A DNA stretch of 64,000 nucleotides from Stutzerimonas stutzeri (GTDB lineage: Bacteria; Pseudomonadota; Gammaproteobacteria; Pseudomonadales; Pseudomonadaceae), in assembly GCA_002387205.1 (NCBI GenBank), contig DGLA01000001.1, forward strand, positions 172,955-236,954, read 5' to 3'. Within the stretch, counting starts at the first letter, position 1. Every line of letters begins with the position of its first letter. The position numbers and the translations under genes were made by a program. This document shows, piece after piece, positions 53,619 through 62,291 of the stretch. The notes under the pieces were generated by a model, which made no database searches, was not told the origin of the DNA, and saw only the letters and a list, made by a program, of their open reading frames with translations.

Positions 53619-56546
53619 TTGCCTGCAAAACCCGCTGTAAGTTGGCATTCGCTCGCCTTTGTGTCTGCATTCATCCTGTTGGTCGCACTCGGCTGGCAGG
53701 GCAAGCGCACCCAGGAGGCGGTGTTGGCGGCCAACCGCTCGGTCAGCCACAGCCTGGAGATCATTACCGCCATCCAGTCCATGTTGTCGTCGTTGCAGGA
53801 CATCGAAACCGGCTCCCGGGGTTTCGTCCTGACCGGCGAGCCGAGCTATCTGGAACCCTATGAGCAGGGTCGCAGGCAACTCGAAGCCCACCGCAGGGGC
53901 CTGCAGGGGCTGGTGCAGGATCGGCAATACCCTGACCGATGCTGGTTCGACCAGCTCGACACGCACATCGCGCTGCGTCTGGCGATCGCCGCGAAGAACA
54001 TCCAGGCGCGCCGTGACACGGGCTTGCAGGGGGCGGTCGAGCATCTGAGACAAGCGGGCGGCAAGCAGATCATGGACCGACTGCGGGCGCTGCTGGGCTC
54101 GGTCGAGCAGCACGAGCGCCAAGGGCTCGCCGCCGCCAACCGCGCCGTTGCCGAGACCATCGACCGCAGCCGCCGGCTGGGCCTGGCAGGCAGCCTGATG
54201 GTAGCGACGCTGTTTCTCGCAGCCATCTGGGCGATTCGCCGCAACCTGCGGATTCGCCAGGCACTGGCCACCAAAGCCCAGGCCGGTGAGGCGCGGCTCG
54301 GTGCGCTGCTGCAGGCCATTCCCGACAATCTCTACGCCATCGACCGCCAGCAAAGGGTGACGGCTCTGTCCAGGGCGAACGACAACCGCGGGCCTGCGCT
54401 CGACTCGATCCAGCCACTGCTGGCTGACTTGCTGCAGCAAGAGGAACATTCGCTGCAGCTGCGCCGCTCGACCTGGTGCGAGATGGACCGGCAGCGTACC
54501 TATGAGGTCCGCCTGGCGCCGACCGGACTCGGCGACTATCTGGCCATTGCGCGCGAAATCACCGAGCTGCAGCGCAGCCGCGACACCCTCGAGGATCAGA
54601 AAGTGTTCCTCCGGCGGGTCGTGGATACCGATGAAAACCTGATATTCGTTCGTGACGAACAGGGTCGCTTCCTGTTGTGCAACAACGCCTTTGCCGCGCT
54701 GCTGAACAGCCAGGCGGACGCCATTGAAGGCCGCCGCGTCGAGGCGATCCCTGGTGCACCGCTGCTGCTGCCGCTTCTGCAGGGCGAAGCCGAGCTGCTT
54801 GGCGGCAGCGGCGAGCTGCGTATCACCGAGGTCGGCCTCACCGACGCCATGGGCCAGGAACGGTGGCTGCAAGTGGTCAAGCGCCCCCTGACCATGTCCA
54901 ACGGAGCCTGCCATGTGGTCACCGTTGCGGTCGATATTTCACTCCGCCGGCGCATGGAACAGATGAAGACCGAATTCATCTCCACCGTCAGCCACGAGCT
55001 GCGCACACCCCTGACCGCCATTCGTGGCGCGCTGGGCATGCTGGTGGGCGGCATCGCCGGTGAGATCGGTTGCAGCGCCAGGCCATTGCTGGACATCGCC
55101 CACAAGAACAGCGAACGCCTGGTGCGGCTGATCAACGACATACTCGATATCGAAAAGCTCGAAGCCGGGCGCTTGCCCTTTCACTTCAGCCGTTGCGATG
55201 TGCAGGGCCTGGTCGGACAGGCCCTGGAAGATCTCAGGCCGTACGCGGACGAATACGGCGTCAGCCTGTCGTTCGCCTCTGCAAACGGCCCGGTAGCTGA
55301 AGCGAACCTCGACCCGGACCGTTTCGCCCAGGTGATGGCCAACCTGCTGTCCAACGCAATCAAGCATTCGCCGGCAGGCGGTGTGGTCAGCATTGATCTG
55401 CGGGACGATGGCCAGACCCTGGAGATCGGCGTGCAGGACCAGGGCCAGGGCATCCCGGAGGATTTCCGCTCGCGCATATTTGAGCGTTTCGCTCAGGCGG
55501 ACGCATCCGATGCGCGCAAGCGCGGCGGAACAGGGCTGGGACTGGCCATCACCCGCACGCTGGTGCAGCAGATGCAGGGTCGGATAGGTTTCGATTCGCA
55601 GGAAGGACAGGGCACGCGCTTCTGGATACGGCTGCCCCTGGCACCGGCCCAAATACAGGCACAGCCACAGCCACAGACACAGCCACAAACACAGGCACAG
55701 GCACAGGCACAGACAGGCACTCCGCCGGGCGCAACCTCACTGCAACCGGCCGCCGACGAGCGCCAGCCACCGGCGCGAATCCTCCTGCTCGAACCCGATG
55801 TGCAGGCGGCCGAACAGCTTGCCATCGCGCTGCAGCAGCAGGGATACGCCACCCTGATTGCCGATACCGCTGCCCAGGCCCGGGAGCTGCTGGCCGAATT
55901 CAGCGTCCAGGCTCTGACGCTCAGCCCGGCATTGAATGACGAGGACAGCATTTCCTTCCTGCAGAGCCTGCGCAGCCAGGCAGGCTACCGGCACCTGCCA
56001 GTGCTGATCGTCAGTCTGCAGCCCCAGCGCCGCGACAACGACGACGGGGCGCTGCGCGGTGGAGCAGTGGGAGTGGTCGACTGGCTGCACAAGCCCGTTG
56101 ATCTCGACCGCGTCATGGAGGTCGTGCGCGCCTGCCTCGCCACTACCGGTTCACGTCCGAGAATCCTGCACGTCGAGGATGACGAGGACCTGCGCATGTT
56201 GCTGGCACGGTTGGTGACCTCGCTGGAAATCGACCTGCAGGGTGCCGCGACCCTGGGCGAGGCGCGCCGCCTGATCGACGAGCATCGCTACGACCTGGCG
56301 ATCATCGACCTGATGCTGCCCGACGGAGACGGCAGCGAGCTGTTCGACCAACTGGCACAGGCCCTACCGCCGCCACCGGTCATCATCTTTTCCGCGCTGG
56401 ACTCGCCGGTGCATGACAGCCGCCTGGCCCTGCGCCAGCTGGTCAAGTCACGCCACGACGGCCATCAGCTGGCCGCGCTGATCCAGCAGCAGCTGCAACA
56501 CTGGCCCGCAGGCCAGACCGAATACCTGGACGAGGCCAACCCATGA
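53619..56546 (+). CDS. CHASE3-like hybrid sensor kinase with two C-terminal receivers
   Basis: A 975-residue hybrid kinase. TTG start at 53619 with AAGGAG at seven-base spacing; no suitable ATG. Helix 1 about 10-27, periplasmic CHASE3-like region (SSLQDIETGSRGFVLTGEPS, about 50-70) and helix 2 about 188-208. Two PAS-like domains, HisKA VSHELRTPLTAIRGALGM (His about 458) and HATPase (LSNAIKHSPAG, GGTGLGLAITRTL). A Gln-rich linker (about 685-705) precedes receiver 1, which lacks the Asp (SVQALTLSPALND), and receiver 2, which is intact (HVEDDEDLRML, LAIIDLMLPDGDG). It is separated from the cyclase gene by 170 bp. Confidence 0.87.
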   Translation: MPAKPAVSWHSLAFVSAFILLVALGWQGKRTQEAVLAANRSVSHSLEIITAIQSMLSSLQDIETGSRGFVLTGEPSYLEPYEQGRRQLEAHRRGLQGLVQDRQYPDRCWFDQLDTHIALRLAIAAKNIQARRDTGLQGAVEHLRQAGGKQIMDRLRALLGSVEQHERQGLAAANRAVAETIDRSRRLGLAGSLMVATLFLAAIWAIRRNLRIRQALATKAQAGEARLGALLQAIPDNLYAIDRQQRVTALSRANDNRGPALDSIQPLLADLLQQEEHSLQLRRSTWCEMDRQRTYEVRLAPTGLGDYLAIAREITELQRSRDTLEDQKVFLRRVVDTDENLIFVRDEQGRFLLCNNAFAALLNSQADAIEGRRVEAIPGAPLLLPLLQGEAELLGGSGELRITEVGLTDAMGQERWLQVVKRPLTMSNGACHVVTVAVDISLRRRMEQMKTEFISTVSHELRTPLTAIRGALGMLVGGIAGEIGCSARPLLDIAHKNSERLVRLINDILDIEKLEAGRLPFHFSRCDVQGLVGQALEDLRPYADEYGVSLSFASANGPVAEANLDPDRFAQVMANLLSNAIKHSPAGGVVSIDLRDDGQTLEIGVQDQGQGIPEDFRSRIFERFAQADASDARKRGGTGLGLAITRTLVQQMQGRIGFDSQEGQGTRFWIRLPLAPAQIQAQPQPQTQPQTQAQAQAQTGTPPGATSLQPAADERQPPARILLLEPDVQAAEQLAIALQQQGYATLIADTAAQARELLAEFSVQALTLSPALNDEDSISFLQSLRSQAGYRHLPVLIVSLQPQRRDNDDGALRGGAVGVVDWLHKPVDLDRVMEVVRACLATTGSRPRILHVEDDEDLRMLLARLVTSLEIDLQGAATLGEARRLIDEHRYDLAIIDLMLPDGDGSELFDQLAQALPPPPVIIFSALDSPVHDSRLALRQLVKSRHDGHQLAALIQQQLQHWPAGQTEYLDEANP

Positions 56547-56932
56547 GCGATACCGCTAGCCAGCGCATCCTGATGGTGGAGGACGAAGAAGACATCGCCT
56601 TTCTCATCCGCTACCTGCTTGAGCGCCACGGCTTCACCGTTGACCATGCCGCCGATGGCCGCCAGGCGCTGGAGAAACTGGCGGGCACCCTGCCCCCGGA
56701 TCTGGCGCTGATGGACATCATGCTGCCGTACCATGATGGCCTGGAGCTGATCGAGCGACTGCGCGCCCAGCCCGGCTGGCAAAGCGTGCCGGTGCTGATG
56801 CTCACCGCCAAGGCTCGTGAAGTCGACATCGTTCGGGCATTGGAGCTGGGCGCCGATGACTACGTGACCAAGCCCTTCCAGCCGGAGGAACTGCTGGCGC
56901 GCATTCGGCGCCTGCTGAGGAGGCCGCGATGA
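56543..56932 (+). CDS. Single-domain response regulator, third copy
   Basis: A 129-residue receiver: ILMVEDEEDIAFLIRYLLER, phospho-Asp in LALMDIMLPYHDGLEL, Thr in LMLTAKA and Lys in DYVTKPFQPEELLARI. The ending RRLLRRP resembles OmpR-type receivers cut off before their DNA-binding domain. ATGA overlap with the hybrid kinase upstream and with the YaiO-like gene downstream, tying signalling and export genes into one transcript. Confidence 0.9.
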   Translation: MSDTASQRILMVEDEEDIAFLIRYLLERHGFTVDHAADGRQALEKLAGTLPPDLALMDIMLPYHDGLELIERLRAQPGWQSVPVLMLTAKAREVDIVRALELGADDYVTKPFQPEELLARIRRLLRRPR

Positions 56933-58065
56933 GCCGGCTGGGCCTGGCAATGGTGCTGCCGCTCTGTTTGCTGCCGTCACTGGCAGGTGCCGATGTCGCC
57001 ACCGCGCAGCGACAGGTCGAGGCCCGGCAACTGGATGCCGCCGAGGCGACCCTCGAAACCCATCTGAACCGCCAGCCCGACGACAGCGAAGCGCGATTTC
57101 TGCTGGCGCGGGTCCGGGCCTGGCAAGGTGCTCCCGAGCGGGCTCTGCCGCTGTACGAGCAGTTGCTGCAAGGTGAACCCAACAACGCCGATTATCTGCT
57201 CGGTCAAGGGCAGGCATTGCTCTGGGCCGGGCGGCCGCAAGCGGCGCTCGTCTCGCTTGAGCGCGCCGCGGAGCTTGCGCCGGACTACGCCGAGGTGCAG
57301 CAGGTGATGCAGCAGGCCCGCGCCGCGCTGACTTCCCCGGTAGCTGCAACCCCATCCAACGATGCGGCCCCGGCCCAACGCCGTCATGAGCTGGAGCTTT
57401 CGGCCCGCCAGGACTGGCTGGACAACGGCTTCGACAACTGGCGCAGCCAGCGCCTGGATTACACCTCGACACAGCCGGACGGTCCTGGCTGGTACGGCGC
57501 GCTGCTTCGTGAGCAGCGATTCGGCGAATGGGATCAGGGCGCCGAGGCCGGTGCGGTGATCGCGCTGGACCGGCACTGGACCCTGCAACCCGAAGTGGGT
57601 TACCAGCCTTCACCCTACTTCCTGCCCCGGTGGCACGCCGATCTTCGTCTTCAGCGCAGCCTGCCGGCGGGTTTTCTCGGCGCCGTCAGCCTTCGTCGCA
57701 CCGACTACGAAACCACCCGGGTCGATCGGCTGGCCCTCGGCGCCGAGCGCTACTGGAACTCCTGGCGCGCGGGTTACACCTTGAACATCACCGACGTCGC
57801 CAACGCGGGCACGCCGATCGGCCATGACCTGGCGCTGGATTACTACTACGCAGGTCTCAGCCATGCAGGGCTGCGCCTGACCGTCGGCAGAGAAGAAGCG
57901 GTCGAAGAGCAACAGCTGATCACCAGTGACGTACGCGCCATCAGCCTACAGGGACGCCACTGGCTCGACAGCCGTTGGGCTCTGACCTGGGAAATGGGGC
58001 ATCACCGCCAGGGCGATTACTACACCAGGCGCTGGCTGCAGCTCGGCCTGCGACATGCCTTCTGA
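56929..58065 (+). CDS. TPR plus YaiO-like outer-membrane beta-barrel protein
   Basis: A 378-residue exported protein. Signal peptide LGLAMVLPLCLLPSLAGA; then TPR-like helices (about 25-125: AAEATLETHLNRQPDDSEAR and PLYEQLLQGEPNNADYLLGQ). The C-terminal ~230 residues are amphipathic strands ending WLQLGLRHAF, a terminal Phe typical of outer-membrane barrels inserted by Bam. This TPR-barrel order resembles PgaA in miniature and the YaiO family. Probably a periplasm-to-surface conduit for the polymer of the neighbouring glycosyltransferase (inference). Confidence 0.82.
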   Translation: MSRLGLAMVLPLCLLPSLAGADVATAQRQVEARQLDAAEATLETHLNRQPDDSEARFLLARVRAWQGAPERALPLYEQLLQGEPNNADYLLGQGQALLWAGRPQAALVSLERAAELAPDYAEVQQVMQQARAALTSPVAATPSNDAAPAQRRHELELSARQDWLDNGFDNWRSQRLDYTSTQPDGPGWYGALLREQRFGEWDQGAEAGAVIALDRHWTLQPEVGYQPSPYFLPRWHADLRLQRSLPAGFLGAVSLRRTDYETTRVDRLALGAERYWNSWRAGYTLNITDVANAGTPIGHDLALDYYYAGLSHAGLRLTVGREEAVEEQQLITSDVRAISLQGRHWLDSRWALTWEMGHHRQGDYYTRRWLQLGLRHAF

Positions 58066-59173
58066 CGGGGACTTCGCCTGCCCGGCCTGGCTCTGTGAGG
58101 CGGCACGCCAGGCATGGCTGGTCATCTGGCCTGAAGACAGCATGCTGCAGCTGGCGCTGTATGCCGCCCTGGGGCTGGGCGGCCTGACCCTGCTGGTGAT
58201 GGTGCAGGTAATGCTGCTGGGCGAAGTGGCTCGGCGCCGTGCTTTGCGGCGGCGGCAGTTCAACGCTTACTGGCGACCATTCTTTGCCCTCTGCAGCCTG
58301 GGTGAGGAGCTGCCCGGCCCCCTGCCCGGCCTGCCTCGCAGCCGCCAGCTATGGTTTTTGCTGCAGTGGAACCGCACCCAGCTGCAGCTACGCGGCTCGG
58401 CTCGGGAGCGAATGAACCGTGCCCTCGTTGCCCTCGGCATGGATCGTCAGGCACTGCACCTGCTGCGCGGCCGGGTCCGCGGCAAGCTGATCGGGCTGAC
58501 CTGCCTGCGCCATCTGGCCGATCCGGCTCACTGGGACGCGGTGCAGCCGTTACTGATGAACCGCAACGCGGTTGTCTCGCTCGCTGCCGCGCAAACCCTG
58601 ATCGCCATCGACCCATCCCGGGCGATGCAGATCATCATGCCGGCCGCCGTGGCCCGGCCGGACTGGGCGTTGCCGCGCCTTGCCAGCCTTTGCCAGCAAG
58701 CCGGCAAGCCGGCCGTGACCCAGCCCCTGCTGATTGCGCTAGCCGGCTCTGAAGACCCGAAGCGCAAGCGGCTGGTCGCCCTGCTGGTACATGGCGAGCC
58801 CCGATACGCGGCGCCCTGGGCACGGGCTCGGCTCGAGGAAGACGCCGCACCCGAGCTGTTGCAGGTCGCGCTGCGCTGCCTGTGCGAGCTGGGCGACCCG
58901 CGCGACCGTAGCCGGCTGCTGCGCGCCATGCAGCACGAGCATGCCGATGTCCGGCTGGCGGCGCTGCAGGCCCTGCACAATCAGGCGCGTGAGAGTGACA
59001 GCGAGGTGTTCCTGCCGCTGCTTGCCGATCGCAGCTGGTGGGTCCGGCAAGCCGCCGCGGACAGCCTGGCCACCCTGCCCGGCGTTACAGCCGAACGCCT
59101 GCAGGGGTTGCAGGTGGACGACCGTTACGGCCAGGACGCGCTGCGTCGTGCGGTGGCGGAGGTCAGGCGGTGA
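58055..59173 (+). CDS. HEAT-repeat protein with N-terminal membrane anchor
   Basis: A 372-residue protein. One membrane segment, LALYAALGLGGLTLLVMVQV (about 32-51), and then a cytoplasmic solenoid of HEAT-like repeats (about 130-365), e.g. LIGLTCLRHLADPAHWDAVQ, LLQVALRCLCELGDPRDRSR, VRLAALQALHNQA and WVRQAAADSLATL. The ATG at 58055 overlaps the YaiO-like gene by 11 bp but has no clear ribosome site; ATG 58142 is an alternative. Its partner is probably the glycosyltransferase overlapping downstream (GTGA), with HEAT repeats acting as a scaffold or regulatory docking surface. Confidence 0.75.
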   Translation: MPSDGDFACPAWLCEAARQAWLVIWPEDSMLQLALYAALGLGGLTLLVMVQVMLLGEVARRRALRRRQFNAYWRPFFALCSLGEELPGPLPGLPRSRQLWFLLQWNRTQLQLRGSARERMNRALVALGMDRQALHLLRGRVRGKLIGLTCLRHLADPAHWDAVQPLLMNRNAVVSLAAAQTLIAIDPSRAMQIIMPAAVARPDWALPRLASLCQQAGKPAVTQPLLIALAGSEDPKRKRLVALLVHGEPRYAAPWARARLEEDAAPELLQVALRCLCELGDPRDRSRLLRAMQHEHADVRLAALQALHNQARESDSEVFLPLLADRSWWVRQAAADSLATLPGVTAERLQGLQVDDRYGQDALRRAVAEVRR

Positions 59174-60570
59174 GCATCGATTGGCTCTGGGGGCTGCAAC
59201 TGGGCTTCATCCTCTACTTCCTGCTGCTCAACGGCATGTACCTGCTGCTCAATGCGCTGTCCATGGTCAACCTGCTGGGCTACATCCGCCAGCGCGCCGA
59301 GATCGGGGAGATAGCGCCCTATATCGGTGTGGAGCCGCCGGTGTCGGTGCTGATGCCCGCTTTCAATGAAGAAGCCACCATCCGCACCTCGGTACGCTCG
59401 ATGTTGCAGCTGCAGTACCCCGAATTCGAAGTGGTGGTGATCAACGACGGTTCGACGGACAGCACCCTGGCCGTGCTGATCGAGGAGTTCGAGCTGGTAC
59501 TGCACCCCGAGCCACTGCGGCAGGCCGTGGCGCATCAAGCTGTCCGGGCCATCTACCGCTCGCGGCGCTACGCCAACCTGCGGGTCATCGACAAGGCCAA
59601 CGGTGGCAAGGCCGACGCCCTCAACGCCGGCATCAACGCCGCACGTCATGGTCTGTTCTGCGGCGTCGACGCCGACTCCATCCTCCAGCGCGACAGCCTG
59701 TTGCGGGTGGTTCAGCCCTTTCTTGAAGACGAGCGTACCGTTGCCGCCGGCGGCACCGTGCGCATCGCCAATGGCTCGGAGGTGCGTGGTGGCTTCCTGG
59801 TCCGCGCCGGGCTACCAAGCAACTGGCTGGCGCGCTTGCAGATTGTCGAGTACCTGCGGGCCTTCCTGTTTGGCCGTCTTGGCTGGTCACCGATGAACGC
59901 TGTCCTGATTATTTCCGGCGCCTTCGGCCTGTTCGACAAGGAGCGGGTCATGGACATTGGCGGCTATCGCACCGACACCGTCGGCGAGGACATGGAGCTG
60001 GTCGTGCGGCTGCACCGCTATCACCGGGAAAAGCGCATCCCCTACCGCATCCGCTACCTGCCCGACCCCATCTGCTGGACCGAATGCCCGGAAGACCTAG
60101 CCACCCTCGGTCGCCAGCGCAGCCGCTGGCAGCGCGGGTTGGCGGAGAGCCTGAGCCGTCACGCCCGCCTCGCCTTCAGCCTGCGCGGCGGCACGCCGGG
60201 CTGGCTGGCCTGGCCGTTCATGGCACTGTTCGAATGGCTGGGGCCGCTGATCGAACTGCTCGGCTACGGCTTCATGCTCGGAGGGTTCGTCCTGGGGGCG
60301 GTGTCCTACGCGGCACTGGCGACCTTCCTGCTGGTCGCCATTGGCATGGGTATCCTGTTGTCGGTCAACGGTTTGCTGCTCGAGACCCTGTCGTTCCGCG
60401 TCTATGAACGTCGGCGCGACATGCTGCGGCTGTTTCTCATGGCCGTACTGGAAAACTTTGGCTACCGCCAGCTGAACACCCTCTGGCGCTGCCGCGGATT
60501 GTGGCAGTGGTTCTCGCGACGCAAACACCACTGGGGCACGATGCGCCGCAGCGGGCGGTGGGGGCAGTAG
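59170..60570 (+). CDS. Family 2 processive-type glycosyltransferase, membrane-bound
   Basis: A 466-residue inner-membrane GT2. Start GTG overlaps the HEAT gene stop. Helix GLQLGFILYFLLLNGMYLLL at the N-terminus; catalytic GT-A domain with VSVLMPAFNEEATIR, VVVINDGSTDSTL, DADS (substrate Asp), the base in GEDMELVVRLHRY and the QRSRWQRG product-binding motif of processive synthases. C-terminal helices span about 345-425. The pattern is like PgaC, hyaluronan and N-acetylglucosamine synthases. No PilZ domain is visible, so c-di-GMP control would be indirect. Last gene of the cluster, ending at a repeat block. Confidence 0.88.
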   Translation: MSIDWLWGLQLGFILYFLLLNGMYLLLNALSMVNLLGYIRQRAEIGEIAPYIGVEPPVSVLMPAFNEEATIRTSVRSMLQLQYPEFEVVVINDGSTDSTLAVLIEEFELVLHPEPLRQAVAHQAVRAIYRSRRYANLRVIDKANGGKADALNAGINAARHGLFCGVDADSILQRDSLLRVVQPFLEDERTVAAGGTVRIANGSEVRGGFLVRAGLPSNWLARLQIVEYLRAFLFGRLGWSPMNAVLIISGAFGLFDKERVMDIGGYRTDTVGEDMELVVRLHRYHREKRIPYRIRYLPDPICWTECPEDLATLGRQRSRWQRGLAESLSRHARLAFSLRGGTPGWLAWPFMALFEWLGPLIELLGYGFMLGGFVLGAVSYAALATFLLVAIGMGILLSVNGLLLETLSFRVYERRRDMLRLFLMAVLENFGYRQLNTLWRCRGLWQWFSRRKHHWGTMRRSGRWGQ

Positions 60571-60755
60571 GGAAGTTGGAAGCGGGAAGCTGGAAGCTGG
60601 AAGCTGGAAGCTGGAAGCTGGAAGCTGGAAGCATGTTGGTGGATCACGCTTCACCGATCCACCATAAAGTCCCAGATGGATGTAAAAGGCGACATTCAAC
60701 TTAGGAGCTTGAAGCTTGAAGCATCGAGAGTGGATCACGCTTCACCAATCCGCCC
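60571..60755. repeat. GGAAGCT heptamer tract with palindromic units, kauB side
   Basis: Nine tandem heptamers (GGAAGCT, first two variant) run from 60571 to 60633, starting at the base after the glycosyltransferase stop. A palindrome GGTGGATC-N10-GATCCACC (60638-60663) follows. A second, decayed copy is at about 60705-60755 (GGAGCTTGAAGCTTGAAGC, then GTGGATC-N10 with a degenerate right arm). The next 40 bp hold the heptamer in reverse orientation (GCTTCCAGCTTCTAG). The 227-bp gap lies between convergent genes. Confidence 0.88.
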
Positions 60756-60797
60756 CGCTCTGCTTCCAGCTTCTAGCCTCCCCCTTCCAGCTGCTTT

Positions 60798-62291
60798 CTA
60801 CAGCTTTATCCAGGTCGCCTTCAGCTCGGTGTATTTATCGAAGGCATGCAACGACTTGTCGCGACCGTTGCCGGACTGCTTGAAGCCGCCGAAGGGCGCG
60901 GTCATGTCGCCGCCGTCGTACTGGTTGACCCAGACGCTGCCGGCCCGCAGTGCCTTGGCCGTCAGGTGGGCCTTGGAAATGTCCGACGTCCACACTGCCG
61001 CGGCAAGGCCGTACGGGGTGTCGTTGGCAATGGCCACGGCTTCGGTCGCCGAGTCGAAGGTGATTACCGACAGTACCGGGCCGAAAATCTCCTCCCGGGC
61101 GATCTTCATGGCATTGCTGACACCGTCGAAAATGGTCGGCTCGACGTAGAGCCCGCCGGTGTCCTGCAAGGTGCGCTGGCCGCCGATCAGCACCTTGGCG
61201 CCATCGTTGCGGCCGGCCTCGATGTAGCCGAGCACGGTGTCGAGCTGCTGGGTATCGACGAGGGCGCCGACGTTGGTCGCCGGGTCCAGCGGGTTGCCCG
61301 GCTTCCAGCCCTTGAGCGCCTCGACCACCATTGGCAGGAAGCGCGCCTTGACCGAACTCTCCACCAGCAGCCGCGAGCCGGCAGTGCAGACCTCGCCCTG
61401 GTTGAAGGCGATGGCGCTGGCCGCCGCCTCGGCAGCGGCCTGCAAGTTCGGGGCATCGGCAAAGACGATGTTCGGGCTCTTGCCGCCAGCCTCCAGCCAG
61501 ACACGCTTCATGTTCGACTCGCCGGCATAGATCATCAGCTGCTTGGCGACGCGGGTGGAGCCGGTGAACACCAGCGTATCGACATCCATGTGCAGCGCCA
61601 GGGCCTTGCCGACGGTATGGCCGTAGCCCGGCAGCACATTGAGTACGCCCGGCGGGATACCTGCCTCGATGGCCAGCTGCGCGACGCGAATGGCGGTGAG
61701 CGGCGATTTTTCCGAAGGCTTGAGTACCACCGAGTTGCCGGTCGCCAGCGCCGGGCCCAGCTTCCAGCAGGCCATCATCAACGGGAAGTTCCAGGGCACG
61801 ATGGCCGCCACTACACCGACTGGCTCGCGGGTCACCAGGCCAAGTTGATCATGCGGGGTGGCTGCGACCTCGTCGTAGATCTTGTCGATCGCCTCTCCGG
61901 ACCAGCGCAGCGCATTGGCCGAACCGGGGATGTCGACGTTCAGCGAGTCGCTGATCGGCTTGCCCATGTCCAGGGTTTCAAGCAACGCCAGCTCTTCGGC
62001 GTTGGCCTGGATAAGGTTGGCGAAACGGATCATGGTCGCCTTGCGCTTGGCCGGAGCCATGCGCGACCAGACGCCGGACTCGAAAGCCATGCGTGCGCTG
62101 ATCACCGCGCGATCGGCGTCTGCCTCGTCACAGCTGGCCACTTGCGCCAGCACCCGCCCATCGACCGGGCTGATGCACTCGAAGCTGGCGCCGGCACTGG
62201 ACGCGGTGTATTCGCCCTGGATAAAAGCGCGTCCTTCGATGCGCAGGTCGCGGGCACGCTGTTGCCAATCGGCAAGGGTCAGGGTGGTCAT
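60798..62291 (-). CDS. kauB: Aminoaldehyde dehydrogenase (KauB/PauC/PuuC-like)
   Basis: A 497-residue ALDH. Catalytic Cys in AIAFNQGEVCTAGSRLLVE (about 303), Glu in RVWLEAGGKSPNIV (about 269), NAD motif VFTGSTRVAKQ and Asn in IVPWNFPLMMA. EEIFGPVLSVITF and PFGGFKQSGNGRDKS are standard C-terminal blocks. In pseudomonads the KauB/PauC enzyme oxidises 4-guanidinobutyraldehyde and gamma-glutamyl-aminobutyraldehyde; context (divergent transaminase, rpmG) supports that name. Probably continues the route opened by SpuB/SpuC. Confidence 0.85.
   Translation of the reverse strand: MTTLTLADWQQRARDLRIEGRAFIQGEYTASSAGASFECISPVDGRVLAQVASCDEADADRAVISARMAFESGVWSRMAPAKRKATMIRFANLIQANAEELALLETLDMGKPISDSLNVDIPGSANALRWSGEAIDKIYDEVAATPHDQLGLVTREPVGVVAAIVPWNFPLMMACWKLGPALATGNSVVLKPSEKSPLTAIRVAQLAIEAGIPPGVLNVLPGYGHTVGKALALHMDVDTLVFTGSTRVAKQLMIYAGESNMKRVWLEAGGKSPNIVFADAPNLQAAAEAAASAIAFNQGEVCTAGSRLLVESSVKARFLPMVVEALKGWKPGNPLDPATNVGALVDTQQLDTVLGYIEAGRNDGAKVLIGGQRTLQDTGGLYVEPTIFDGVSNAMKIAREEIFGPVLSVITFDSATEAVAIANDTPYGLAAAVWTSDISKAHLTAKALRAGSVWVNQYDGGDMTAPFGGFKQSGNGRDKSLHAFDKYTELKATWIKL

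Noticed and set aside
56543..56932. Broken OmpR-type regulator that lost its DNA-binding domain
   Set aside because: It overlaps both neighbours cleanly (ATGA), so a designed single-domain receiver is more likely than decay.
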